The position numbers and the translations under genes were made by a program. Shown one piece after another: positions 37,501 through 41,749 of a stretch of DNA of 64,000 bases. How positions within the stretch are numbered: the first letter of the stretch is position 1; every line of letters begins with the position of its first letter. The DNA is taken from the NCBI GenBank assembly GCA_036925085.1, contig JAUPFP010000003.1, positions 8,184,442 to 8,248,441 on the forward strand, written 5' to 3'. The notes beneath the pieces are model-generated. The model searched no databases, was not told where the DNA came from, and saw only the letters and a list, made by a program, of their open reading frames with translations. The stretch is from Brachycybe producta (taxonomy: Eukaryota > Arthropoda > Diplopoda > Playtdesmida > Andrognathidae).

Positions 37501-40500
37501 TTAAAACCAGTAAGACCACTAAGAAACATGATGGTCCTTGATGGTTGTCACGAGTATATTTAAAACAATTAGGATCAGTAAGAAACATGGTGGTCCTTGA
37601 TGGTTGTCACCAGTATATTTAAAACCAGTAGGACCAGTAAGAAAAATAGTGGTCCTTGATGGTTGTCACCAGTATATTTTAAACCAGTAGGACCAGTAAG
37701 AAAAATAGTGGTACTTGATTTTTGTCATTTAAAACCAGCAAGACCAGTAAGAAACATGGTGGTCTTTGATTTTTGTCACCAGTATAACATTAAGAACCAG
37801 TAGGACCAGGGGAAAACATTAGTGGTTGTTACCATTTTAAACCATTAAGACCAGTAGGATAAACTCTTAGTATTGCTGGTTGTTACCATTATAAACCATT
37901 ATGCCAGTAGGACCAGTGGGGACTATTATCATTGGTGGTTGTTGGCATTTTAATCCAGTAGAGCCAGTAGGAGAGAAGGTTGATATTGATGGTTTTGTGC
38001 CCTAGTTGAGACTTACAATTTGCACCCCAGTTTTATCCTGTTATCTACCTACAAGCTTATCTATTCCAACCCAGCCATCTGCATAGCTAACCTTAAAAAT
38101 CAAAAATATTAAGATAAATCAAATAAAAAGAGTGGCATAGCTATGGGTGGCTAGTGGGTTGCAAGGATGTACTACAGAGCCCCAGTGTGTTGCAAAATAA
38201 AAATACTAGTGCAACCGGTACGGCGTGGCAAAAGTGGCATGAAGGAGCCTTTGGCCGGGTGAAGCCATCCCTTTATAAACCCGGTATGCGGGTTTGGATG
38301 AGGGACATGGCTGGTAAGCTCAGTGAAGCCAAGGAATTGGGTTTGGCATATAAGGGTATGATGGTCCGGCAGATATCTGACCTAGACTACATGATAAGAA
38401 TTCATAGATGGATTTAGTCGAAAGGTGTGGGAGCGGTTTCATGTAGATAACTTGAAACCCCATTTTCCCACGTGCAAAGTGTGAGAGGAAGATGGCCTCA
38501 GCTCAGCAGCTCTAACTCCTCTTCCAACTGATGAGTCCAGTGAAGCTCAGTGAGCTGATTGTCAACCCAGTTCGGCAGAAGTTTGCTATTTTGGAAGTAA
38601 TGATACTGAGTGATGGGATAGTAATGCTAACCTGCCATGCAGCCCCAATTTATCAAACGTCTCCTGGAATGCAACCTAAGAGGTATGTTATGCAGCCTCT
38701 ACCAGGGTGTGAAACCGATCCCACGGTTGCCCTGGTAGACCTGTTAACAAGTCGGACTCTACATGTGAGGCCGCAACACCTCCGTATGGGCATCAATAAG
38801 TTTCGACAGCAAGAGGAGAGGCTCAGGGAGATAGCTTTCAATCTCTAACTTGGGTGGCATAACACCCAGATGAGCTTGTGGTGGGCTCGTCAGTGGGTAG
38901 CGACATGGATGGGCTCCGTGTTTGCTCCACTACCAAAAAGCCATCCAAAAACTGAGTGACCTCTACAGGTGGCTCGAATAGCCTGTTCCCAGGGCAGAAC
39001 AGGTAAGTTGAGAGGGTTATGAAGACCTGGCCTGCCTCCTGTTAGTGAAATGAAGGAGCAGGCAAAATTCCTGATGATGGTCTGCTAGGGTGCTAGATTA
39101 GGCAGCACAGCAGACACCATACTGGTGAGAGGTCGGATGGGGCCACTGTCCTTCCCTTGGTGGAGTTGCTTGGGGAATATATAATGGCCATTATAGGGAG
39201 GGGCAACGGTGCAGTGGACAGGTTTCGAGACAACAACTTGCTGGAGGCCAGGCCAGCCTCCAGGTGAATGGCAGTGTATGTCATTTGCTGTTTTTATTTT
39301 ATTTAGTGTTGTGTAACGGTTGTTCTGCTGGCCGAGTTGGCCAGCAGATTTGTAAATATCACTAAGAGTGTTATTAAATATATCGTTTTTATTCTCCATC
39401 TGTGTCCATGTCAATTCGTGGGGAGCATACTGCTGGGAGGGCAGAACTCTGGGGAGAGGGTTCTGCCACCTTTAAGCCATCATTCGTTGGCCAGTAGCTC
39501 ATGCCGGCGTGTGGTGGAGTTGTGTGTTCCACCGTAGTGTTCATCGTTTCATCGCCGGATCTTGGTCTGTCATTGTCAGCTAAGGTGACTCCATGGTGGC
39601 CGGCACCACATAACGTTTCCAGAGAGGCTGCCACAACTACGATCTTGCCCCAAATCAGAGTCAGGACCAGTTTAGAGAAAACTACCGGGGGTTTTGCGGG
39701 CAAGCCAGGGTGAGTTGTTACAATGTCATTTTTATACAAGATATTTGTATCACTTTGTAACAACTCACACACAGGCATTACAAGCTTTCGTACCCTTTTT
39801 CGAAAATAATTACAAGTGCAGGTCTAACTTACAGATGATAAAACAAATACATCAATTTAAATAGAAAACAATTAAGATGATCTTCATTCCTAGCCTGTGA
39901 AGAGCCTCTGGCTGAAACTCAAACTCTTGAAGAAGTCTGCATTATAAGGCTCAGGGCATTAAGTTGCCCTGCGTTTCCACCATTCTGATCAGTTGCATCA
40001 CTAATCACGATGATGCAATCTTCTTCTGGACCAATCTAGGAGAAAGGCACTTCTTGATAAAAAAAATATCACAAGAGGCATGTCCTCTGGTGAGCCTCCA
40101 GACTGGAAGCAATGGATTCCATCATTTGTGCAACCTGGTTTCTAACCAGAGGACACATGGCCCTCTAGTGAGTTGTTTTTTTCAGAAAGTACCTCTCCCC
40201 ATCTAGATTGTTCTGGAAGGCAATTGTGTCATCACGGTTGGTGATGCAATGGGTCAGTTGGCAAACTTCTTCAAGATTTTCGGTATGTCAGCCAGAGGCT
40301 CTGCTCCAGCTAGGAACTAACTGGTACAGTGCCCACCCAGTATGAGTCACGTAAACCGCTGTATACTGAAACTTGCACAAAAGCTTGTAACGCCAGTGTG
40401 CAGGTTGTTACAACTTTTAGACTTGACAAAGTAATAGATTTATAGTGACATAAATCGAACAATATATAAATCTTTGGTCTAGTGAAGACATACACGTTCT

Positions 40501-41159
40501 TACCAGCTGTTAACAGATTGACTTTCTTGCTTGCCAAAACTACACTAAAGAGGTCATATAGAAGATAGAAACCAGATAGAACAGCCCGACTATGAAAATT
40601 CAGATCTTCAGTGCACCGCAATAGCTCTTTGTAAGCAATTTCACGTTCTAACTGATTTAAATAATAGCAGTTATGAAGAATATTCAATGTAGAACGACTC
40701 TGCAAGGAAAACATGATGTCCACAATGTTTCGGCGACTATTTAGACAACGTCGAACGCTAAAATGGTAGAAATATTACTGATAACACCGGCTCCATGTAA
40801 CAGTTCGTGAAGACAATAACTACTGTATAAACCTTTTTGTTTTCAAAGACCCAAGAACCAGCTTTGCTTTATGGATAAGCCAATTGCAGCATTCAATCAA
40901 CTGAATCTCCCCGTCATTTGTTTCCTGAAAAAAGAAGAAAAAAAAAATCTTACTCGAAAAGAAAATATGAAAAACTAGTGAAACGTACGTCTCTCACTGA
41001 TTCGAAAGCCTCTATAATTCGCTTTGCACCCAAGGCATTTTTTACTTTAGGCCATGATAAGAGGAAAACCAAACCCTTCAGCCTACGAAAAGCGAGACTG
41101 GAGAGAATAGAGCAAGCGAGCAAATGTTCTCCTGAAGTAATCAACTCAATGCAACTTAA
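1328..41159 (-). CDS. ZFYVE26: ZFYVE26 (spastizin) gene, partial, 12 exons seen
   Basis: Spastizin is a large FYVE-domain protein (about 2540 residues in human). It binds PI3P on endosomes and lysosomes, partners with spatacsin (SPG11) and the AP-5 complex, and acts in lysosome reformation from autolysosomes. Twelve exons, listed separately, have GT-AG borders and matching phases and total 5247 bases (1749 codons). Order and content match the vertebrate protein as I recall it: a block like ENIFSLLLITSADL, one like LRSRLALQFVDRWP, then KILLTLP, the FYVE finger, YYEQAPSASLCIAILNLH, and STKTGLDTTGAW. The N-terminal ~400 residues were not seen between 41160 and 64000, and the C-terminus lies left of the window. 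Nothing indicates a pseudogene: the 2954-base exon is fully open and every zinc ligand is present. No alignment program was run. Confidence 0.93.
1593..1714. other. Intron 11, 3' part
   Basis: Short AT-rich intron sequence between exon 12 and the left end of element D. The four bases 711-714 after position 1000 (1711-1714, CTTT) are repeated right after the element at 11967-11970 and form its target-site duplication. Confidence 0.7.
1715..2402 (+). repeat. Element D 5' LTR
   Basis: 688 bases running from TGTAACACCCTG to GCTCACA. It contains a TATA box (GGTATAAAAGG near 1894) and a poly(A) signal context (GAATAAAAG near 2034), which fits U3-R-U5 order. The matched 3' copy is at 11276-11966. 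The short open frames inside it are shadows. Confidence 0.92.
2493..2890 (+). repeat. Tandem array in the D leader, six units of about 60 bases
   Basis: Six head-to-tail units each contain GTATGGAG(A/G)CCCTCGAT followed by CACGTCAAAG and CCGCG(T/C)GGCG, beginning near 2529, 2588, 2648, 2703, 2763 and 2825. Unit length varies from about 56 to 62. Two flavours alternate at first (AAAACCGC and TTGGAACCAC joints), then one takes over. The array sits about 90 bases after the primer site, in the untranslated leader of the element. Short open frames through it are by-products of the repeat. Confidence 0.85.
2891..4831 (+). other. Element D leader, non-coding
   Basis: About 1.9 kb between the tandem array and the gag start. 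It contains pyrimidine-rich stretches and several CACGTG hexamers (for example near 3110, 3354 and 4403), plus a repeated motif (GTGCGGGCACCGC) near 4027 and 4217. I see no protein family in its frames. The length is unusual for a Gypsy leader. Confidence 0.6.
4832..7214 (+). pseudogene. Element D gag-protease region (broken)
   Basis: The start is an ATG at 4832 (MATSHDNTGS). A Retrotrans_gag-like capsid segment is seen around 5500-5800 (key pieces FRPFLEEFEEVAHLYGW and TGAARTWLSKL). A CCHC zinc knuckle (CYNCGKLGHFVREC) lies near 6210, and a retropepsin core with DTGATGS and the later ILGRDLG near 6795-7020. This is the Gag-PR half of a Ty3/Gypsy polyprotein. The reading is spread over more than one frame, with about two breaks. 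No reverse transcriptase follows. Confidence 0.8.
7215..8698 (+). other. Element D spacer before ORF3
   Basis: About 1.5 kb where Gypsy elements normally keep RT, RNase H and integrase. None of those motifs is present in any frame. The stretch is AC- and A-rich with no long open frame. A pyrimidine-rich tract ends in CTTCTTCAG at 8503, a good splice-acceptor match about 200 bases before the ORF3 ATG. Confidence 0.6.
8699..10876 (+). CDS. Element D ORF3, 725 aa, unknown function
   Basis: The frame is open from an ATG at 8699 (MPGRGSWRGGR) to a stop at 10876; it also extends upstream to a TTG at 8636. It belongs to the LTR element, not to the host. The first ~110 residues are RG/Ser/Glu-rich. 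A Glu/Arg/Leu helical stretch around residues 175-250 may form a coiled coil. A Pro/Ser/Arg low-complexity region covers roughly 250-440. A more ordered C-terminal part follows, with LLNNRWVTWQREV, RYVVGLSRLTSVLVTIVFP and YRIAILWDAAW. No signal peptide or membrane segment is visible, so it is not envelope-like. I do not recognise the family; a weak resemblance to the ORF3 C-terminus of elements A and B is described in the findings. The frame is intact in a very young element. Confidence 0.75.
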   Translation: MPGRGSWRGGRMMSASSSEDETESGTAGTAEPLSQSTCQLQKAGAASAPITRRESPNTIDRRRTSSEPENFHRRGEKRLKASFKRPANVGREGKPAAPSSIVPFDVTTSKHYWEEREDRIDINIMAWGVNQAFRDSIAPGQPIPGGAEARGKHGGGGSVPSPLEDLHLELQREAALRQAARDKKEGEDNLAYLRAVCARLVELGLPCTAQLPKEELLRIEARLQEAARVTSSATSSSPSSNSPATLTTGLSTSPSPPITPPEPFQHCSPVPSITPPPPPHTPLSSPPTSRCATPPRSKAATPTPTPKLPSIVVVPQPVRVQVPTGARPKEPQQSYRGHHSSRDSLQRPQPRRSSPRGSHLSPRRRPDGRSQQEQRGSSGRGLPPRNNFDPRVRQDLQDHRVQLDRDHRYETWGPPTRVPHRSPPPPPPGRPSGRPTPTPLMPPPSAERAAFLKKQKAITNLLQDVMQQGGDPMEALGRAPGSAKPLEALSRKSASKRLRQRARDMARSALRHARPITGASVSLEPAAPTPARPAAPPTVPHAGATLGRLPLDRPFRAATSGERLLNNRWVTWQREVRSANTLYVGHFSLEEGFPRLDLPPRERYVVGLSRLTSVLVTIVFPRRRIVETISFAGDAIDEATEALLGAFVNSVFGLPAGQTFRTSRHYIPEPDPRYRIAILWDAAWATLYNKRSSREIIGDRDIFNIFHRDLPDDQGQWLSAASSYR
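11276..11966 (+). repeat. Element D 3' LTR
   Basis: 691-base copy of the 5' LTR, starting TGTAACACC and ending ACA, followed by the target duplicate CTTT at 11967-11970. It matches the 5' copy base for base by eye, apart from one G-run and one GA-run length difference. Confidence 0.92.
11967..12784. other. Intron 11 interior, AT-rich
   Basis: About 0.8 kb of AT-rich sequence with no coding signal. It contains the perfect stem-loop at 12112-12151 listed separately and short TA runs near 12232. Confidence 0.55.
12112..12151. repeat. Perfect 17-bp stem-loop
   Basis: GTTGTCAGTTTGAGGAT is followed after a 6-base loop (AACAAA) by its exact reverse complement. It lies in an intron of ZFYVE26 with no element border recognised around it. 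It may be the collapsed remains of a fold-back MITE. Confidence 0.8.
12785..13705 (+). repeat. LTR-like dispersed repeat, copy 1
   Basis: It contains a promoter-like segment (GGGTATAAAAAGGG near 13147), then AAACACTGAACC and ATTTTGGCTAGGTTCT near 13190-13225, an AATAAAT signal near 13306, and a tail ending in GTCACAATAT. Diverged copies with the same order are at about 41750-42545 and 43840-44150. The layout is that of a solo LTR. The family is not identified and the left border is approximate. Confidence 0.5.
13818..14005 (+). repeat. Second copy of the LTR-like tail
   Basis: About 190 bases (from AGATCCTCAAGACTGTG to GTCACAATAT) repeat the 13508-13704 tail of the preceding repeat at high identity, with about 110 unrelated bases between the two. 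It contains short internal inverted repeats such as TAGTGACCTA...CACTCACTA. Confidence 0.8.
14265..14400. repeat. Imperfect fold-back sequence
   Basis: Centred near 14333 on AAAGTTGAA-ATTA-TTCAACTTT, with longer imperfect arms (CAAAAATATTTG... against ...CAAATATTTGTG). This looks like a decayed MITE in intron 11, close to exon 11. Confidence 0.5.
14565..14902 (-). CDS. ZFYVE26: ZFYVE26 exon 11
   Basis: It follows a GTTACACAG acceptor, starts in phase 0 with APNISLCLSILDLHWDQ, and ends in ...LTQNDVV plus two bases of an Arg codon at an AG|GTATAA donor. It matches human ...YEQAPSASLCIAILNLHRDS and the following NPEVDAGLLTDIMKQLLFSAK, here NPEVDYNLVINMLKSVLLSAK. 338 bases. The region is alpha-helical and follows the FYVE finger in the family. 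Confidence 0.92.
14976..15314 (-). CDS. ZFYVE26: ZFYVE26 exon 10 (second half of FYVE finger)
   Basis: It begins FNRRHHCRRCGRVVCGNC after a TTTTAG acceptor, giving the FYVE basic PI3P-binding motif RRHHCR with its CxxC partners, and continues to VRICDDC, the last ligand pair. Together with CMVC in exon 9, all eight zinc ligands are present. It ends EEFSYEQ at CAA|GTCTGT; the next exon starts AP, as in the human YYEQAP. The intron between exons 10 and 11 is 73 bases. Confidence 0.94.
15540..15592. repeat. (AAT)n microsatellite
   Basis: AATAAT runs inside the 431-base intron 9 of ZFYVE26. Confidence 0.9.
15746..16054 (-). CDS. ZFYVE26: ZFYVE26 exon 9 (first half of FYVE finger)
   Basis: It starts IEPLERAFQIIRDD after TTACAG and contains RLLEIYAFKAVDF, matching human LLSRYAEKALDF. 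It then gives QQWIPDAIVTTCMVCSTERFSM, with the FYVE WxxD motif (WIPD) and first zinc pair (CMVC). The donor is ATG|GTTAGT at 15745. Reading past this donor gives a false ending in which the finger appears degenerate; splicing to exon 10 supplies FNRRHHC in phase 0. 309 bases. Confidence 0.94.
16131..16226 (-). CDS. ZFYVE26: ZFYVE26 exon 8
   Basis: 96 bases encoding ILLCFPEDEKLKYLCLISHP and FMIEQMLIDIK, the counterpart of human ILLTLPEQ...SSNPLFMLEQLLMNMK. Acceptor CTTTTAG, donor AAG|GTTCAG, phase 0 at both ends. It is flanked by introns of 66 and 76 bases. Confidence 0.92.
16293..16472 (-). CDS. ZFYVE26: ZFYVE26 exon 7
   Basis: 180 bases encoding VLGCITDSERRVFIYEQLL onward and ending THHKIGEK at AAG|GTGAAG. 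Similarity to the human protein is modest here (LLRRIPDP..., and ...YVGSK before ILLTLP), but position, phase 0 at both ends and the join into exon 8 (GEK-ILLCFP against GSK-ILLTLP) fix it. Acceptor TTTCGTAG. The intron before it is 14.65 kb and holds elements F and A. Confidence 0.87.
16600..17325 (-). mobile_element. Old Gypsy fragment F, left part
   Basis: On the minus strand this shows degraded Ty3/Gypsy RT and RNase H motifs (for example ITMYDHLGEIMIHMD and VTEQECLAIV). It is heavily broken and the oldest Gypsy copy here by decay. Element A interrupts it, and the other part resumes at 30366 next to a repeat of the same four target bases (CAAT). Confidence 0.85.
17326..18118 (+). repeat. 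Element A 5' LTR
   Basis: 793 bases from TGTGACGACCCAG to TACA. TATA-like GATATATATGG lies near 17470, and the AATAAA context GTGAATAAATC near 17706. A strong splice-donor consensus (ACG|GTAAGT) lies at 18064/18065, 54 bases before the LTR end. Confidence 0.93.
18119..19040 (+). promoter_or_regulatory. Element A leader with nine regularly spaced stem-loops
   Basis: Right after the LTR comes ATTGGTGGAGGCGCCGGG (primer site; tRNA not assigned). The rest of the leader contains nine short palindromes of the type CACGGAC-TTTT-GTCCGTG near 18203, 18273, 18507, 18572, 18652, 18721, 18793, 18866 and 18924. The later ones fall about 60-80 bases apart. Loops vary (TTTT, GGTT, CGTT, ATTT) while the stems are kept. 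Between them are many ACCGT/ACGGT pairs that could extend the folding. Element C has the same nine at the same spacing. Confidence 0.8.
19041..20861 (+). CDS. Element A gag, 606 aa
   Basis: The start is taken as ATG 19041 (MSGRGSSLLEELELRS); an upstream GTG extension was ignored. The N-terminal ~250 residues are Gly/Pro/Arg-rich. A Retrotrans_gag-type capsid region follows around residues 270-430 (FFNPVHSFIRYDGRED, FFTYLLDGPAEEHY, FYWRFVELAERVSPGED). A Lys/Ser-rich linker comes next, and a CCHC knuckle (CFRCNQMGHLRKDC) near residue 530. It forms the particle shell and binds the RNA of the element. The frame is open. Confidence 0.88.
   Translation: MSGRGSSLLEELELRSRTFGRGRRPEGQHPVGGAVGGNVPGDSTEEGVVEVEPTNQPPAGGFVTVRMHRRDTASGGAPGDSSDGGLPTPTGTGVRPMAGLLTSTASRPVGRGGNQLAGEVVGTPGPSSVNTTSWLASMTEEELREVARGIDELRWQGHLSPGIGRLHRSQPRFTPSPVHREGAGREVPPAPARRVPPGGGTRTAPTGGGRGVPPPVQRPRVHLVEPEDAEPDAETSGNRGRAPRRVSTAPWTPAPAVPSEIQVFGFFNPVHSFIRYDGREDITPFLRQFEAKARAQHWTDEARCSFFTYLLDGPAEEHYACLVEFKPNLTWLELRQAMLHRFGTKNQAQACFDRFEAMKQGPVESLQAFYWRFVELAERVSPGEDESCRLLRYKKKLQSEILRPLWGSKAETVRDFTTEAMLVEADMLTAGALPARTLTVPGAQATAKASGAVAKPKGSAPSTSTSSGAKAAAPSKSDGATAKTGGQKGRKTKRQSQGGNKSTAAPSGSSQTAGGGGPTRRQPGPCFRCNQMGHLRKDCPKAVAQGQVARVPPGESPVVQYLPGLAPVVLQGREYLSTVIDGQMFYLPVARNEGLPSLNRRRSLQN
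20879..26428 (+). pseudogene. Element A pol region (protease, RT, RNase H, integrase)
   Basis: The first ATG lies 17 bases after the gag stop, in another frame. Order seen: retropepsin (IVDTGAEVS near 21385); reverse transcriptase ([13 protein letters not shown] near 22640, FEFRKMPFGLCNAPATMQR near 22845); RNase H (VLIHTDASGYGLG near 23390); integrase with a zinc-binding HHCC region near 24030-24160, the WGMDFVGPF and SDRGSQY blocks, and NGLTERTNK near 24510; then a C-terminal RFHVDNLKPY module near 25010. The order marks it as Ty3/Gypsy rather than Copia. Broken about once or twice. Confidence 0.88.
26429..26548 (+). promoter_or_regulatory. Acceptor-like site before ORF3 of element A
   Basis: A T-rich tract leads to CTGTTTCAG at 26546-26548, directly before the first ORF3 codons (VATTEKEETGGGG). 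Element B has CTTTTTCACAG at the same place. With the donor consensus in U5, this suggests a spliced subgenomic RNA of the kind errantivirus-like Gypsy elements use for their third ORF. Confidence 0.5.
26549..29490 (+). pseudogene. Element A ORF3 region (broken)
   Basis: Extra coding region between pol and the 3' LTR. The N-terminal part has SSLHPDDAELLESD, then a GGFL...RYFVGE motif, Lys-rich and Pro/Ser-rich low-complexity sequence, and a poly-Lys stretch near 28375-28410. The C-terminal part has NNWLGLWQDQPGMEGYQYHG near 28917, RYVLAFG near 29037, VDLLTSRTL near 29270 and GLGWRNTRMC near 29387. No signal peptide or transmembrane segment. The order matches ORF3 of element B. About three breaks. 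Confidence 0.75.
29570..30365 (+). repeat. Element A 3' LTR
   Basis: 796 bases, TGTGACGACC to GTTACA, preceded by a purine-rich stretch (AAGTTGAGAGGAT) that fits a polypurine tract, and followed by the target duplicate CAAT. Confidence 0.93.
30366..30600 (-). mobile_element. Old Gypsy fragment F, right part
   Basis: Minus-strand RT remnants upstream in reading order of the left part: a segment like PTFAYY...ARRM, then FIFVWTSGN, corresponding to the [27 protein letters not shown] block of the intact family. Heavily decayed; the right border is approximate. Confidence 0.8.
30601..31122. other. Intron 6, 5' part, AT-rich
   Basis: AT-rich sequence without coding signals or clear repeats, between fragment F and exon 6. 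Confidence 0.5.
31123..31182 (-). CDS. ZFYVE26: ZFYVE26 exon 6, 60-base micro-exon
   Basis: It encodes 20 residues (IVNESYLLDASSSDRTVVQK) in phase 0 at both ends, with acceptor TTTCATAG and donor AAA|GTAAGT. In the human protein the stretch between HPIPREHLISLHQ and the exon-7 counterpart is KHLLHLLERRDHDKALQ, a fit in length and in the hydrophobic core (YLL/HLL, then D). Without it the exon 5 to exon 7 junction would lack that segment. It is flanked by introns of 1.6 and 14.65 kb. Confidence 0.78.
31259..32814. mobile_element. Palindromic Tc1-like element
   Basis: 1556 bases bounded by TA on both sides (31257-31258 and 32815-32816). Both ends read inward as CAGT...TTTCACATATATAGACGCACC. The two halves are long inverted copies, about 31259-31910 against 32160-32814. 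Each arm encodes the same C-terminal part of a Tc1 transposase; on the plus strand near 32235-32360 this gives FQQENALVSANNL, LEWPAGPPDLNLVENFG. The N-terminal and most catalytic parts are missing, so it is non-autonomous. It fills almost all of ZFYVE26 intron 5 and starts 6 bases inside its 5' splice site. Confidence 0.88.
32821..33009 (-). CDS. ZFYVE26: ZFYVE26 exon 5
   Basis: 189 bases, phase 0 at both ends. VCDKILNGDIVWTTDFFNCS and later CYGFILDWSCLHPVPESLKQ match human YQKILGL...VWCDWQTL and ELCEEWGCLYPIPREHL. Acceptor TTTATGAAG; donor CAG|GTTATA at 32820. The donor is weak at positions +4 to +6, and the last two of its six intron bases are the TA target duplicate of the Tc1-like element. 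Confidence 0.92.
33083..36036 (-). CDS. ZFYVE26: ZFYVE26 exon 4, 2954-base exon
   Basis: One open frame of 984 codons. It begins GYQSRQRKSSEEYGSGTKK, where the first Gly codon is split with exon 3, then has DGISDLHPPCFRIEVLENAFSLLFL (human ...SLCLELLENIFSLLLI). An acidic Ser-rich linker follows, then a long helical region, then RSKLVLEHFWDWPACGALAAFD (human LRSRLALQFVDRWPLESCLEIL). Acceptor GTTATTAG at 36037; donor AAG|GTCAGT at 33082. The TTG sometimes taken as a start just upstream lies in the intron. No catalytic motif is present; the family uses this part for helical-solenoid contacts with spatacsin and AP-5. Vertebrates split this region over many exons, so one very large exon is notable. 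Confidence 0.93.
36037..37215. other. Intron 3, 3' part, AT-rich
   Basis: No coding signal. It holds the hairpin at 36737-36799, a short C-run near 36822 and otherwise ordinary AT-rich sequence. Confidence 0.55.
36737..36799. repeat. Hairpin with about 25-bp arms
   Basis: GTTATTTTTCAGTGCCAC is answered by its exact reverse complement at 36782-36799, and TTTAAC/GTTAAA extend the arms inward around an AT loop. It is probably a tiny MITE or its collapsed core. Confidence 0.75.
37330..37985. repeat. Minisatellite, about 12 units of 57-61 bases
   Basis: Each unit reads GACCAGTAAGAAA(C/A)AT(G/A)GTGG, TTGATGGTTGTCACCAGTAT, ATTTAAAACCAGTAG. The first eight or so units are close copies and the right-hand units decay progressively. 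It lies inside intron 3 of ZFYVE26. Frames through it are repeat artefacts. Confidence 0.9.
38140..39722 (+). mobile_element. Gypsy remnant E (integrase tail, ORF3 tail, 3' LTR)
   Basis: Plus-strand remnant of an A/B-related element. Near 38270-38410 it shows an integrase C-terminal segment (GMRVWMRDMAGKLSEAK). Near 38700-38850 it shows the ORF3 C-terminal domain (VALVDLLTSRTL, then FRQQEERLREI). Near 39018-39722 is an LTR that starts TATGAAGACC, ends GTTACA and carries GGTGAGT just before its end. Heavily broken; older than A. Confidence 0.8.
39765..40415. mobile_element. Fold-back (MITE-like) element
   Basis: About 650 bases that fold on themselves. GTAACAACTCACACACAGGCATTACAAGCTTTCGT-type sequence at the left is answered by its reverse complement near 40380-40425. 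Inner pairs include AGAGCCTCTGGCTGA with TCAGCCAGAGGCTCT, and GATGATGCAAT with ATTGTGTCATC. No open frame with recognisable content. The class is unknown. It separates remnant E from exon 3 in intron 3. Confidence 0.7.
40504..40757 (-). CDS. ZFYVE26: ZFYVE26 exon 3
   Basis: 254 bases. The first base completes a Ser codon; then VRRCLNSRRNIVDIMFSLQS and later HSRAVLSGFYLLYDLFSVVLASKK. The human counterpart is IPKRDLLYHLHGGDSHSVLYTLHHL and LYQGFCAMKYAIYALCV. Acceptor CATTTTAG; donor GCTG|GTAAGA, leaving one base that joins GG of exon 4 to make Gly. Confidence 0.88.
40833..40924 (-). CDS. ZFYVE26: ZFYVE26 exon 2
   Basis: 92 bases: ETNDGEIQLIECCNWLIHKA and LVLGSLKTK, then two bases of a Ser codon. 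Human has ACDGLWAHLEVLEWCIQQS at this place. Acceptor TTTTTTCAG; donor AAAAG|GTTTAT. Introns of 64 and 75 bases lie on either side. Confidence 0.87.
40989..41159 (-). CDS. ZFYVE26: ZFYVE26 exon 1 of those visible (internal exon)
   Basis: 171 bases, phase 0: LSCIELITSGEHLLACSILS, then FRRLKGLVFLLSWPKV and GAKRIIEAFESVRD. The human counterpart is FRPLSCLLVLLGWTHCQS with AKRLLQTL and ...LLRD. It follows a TTTATTTCAG acceptor, so it is not the first coding exon of the gene. Donor GAC|GTACGT. Confidence 0.88.
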
Positions 41160-41622
41160 CTGAAATAAAAAAAAGCTAATTAGACAACATGATAAAAAAT
41201 GGTATAATCCCCTAGATGCGTAATCAAAAGCCCCTTTGCTGTGTGCAGCATTGCATAACTATTTAACACTATGTGTGTGAGTGTGCAGGTGCGTGTGTGA
41301 ATATGTGTGTGTATAATATCCCAGGTCTGTGTGGAGTAACATCGGAATTTATATAAGTTTGAATAAATGAAGAAATGAACAGCTTTTTTTTTCTCAAGGT
41401 CAACTATATGTTGCACCCTTCCCATCCAAGAACCCCCAGATATTAAATTGGAGAGGGAAAAGGTTGGAAAGTGTAGAGGTGGGAGAGAGAGAGAGAGAGA
41501 AACGTGGAGGAGGAAAAAAGTGAGAGGGGGTGACTGAAATTGAAATGAAAGAAGTAAAAAAAGAACAAACGACGCGCATGCGCACAATTGCCTATGAATT
41601 TTGCTCCCGTCGGGTTACCCCA
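41160..41622. other. Intron upstream of exon 1, simple repeats
   Basis: It contains a (GT)n-rich stretch near 41268-41315 and a (GA)n run near 41487-41505. No further ZFYVE26 exon was recognised on the minus strand from here to 64000, so the N-terminal ~400 residues lie beyond the window, or in short exons I could not see. Confidence 0.55.
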
Positions 41623-41623
41623 C

Positions 41624-41625
41624 TA

Positions 41626-41687
<62 letters not shown>
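41624..41687. repeat. (TA)n microsatellite
   Basis: More than 60 bases of perfect TA repeats. Confidence 0.97.
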
Positions 41688-41689
<2 letters not shown>

Positions 41690-41749
41690 TGAAACGATCA
41701 GTCCAGGAGCGCTCCTGGCTCACTTAGTTTTTTGTGGATCGTTTATTTT

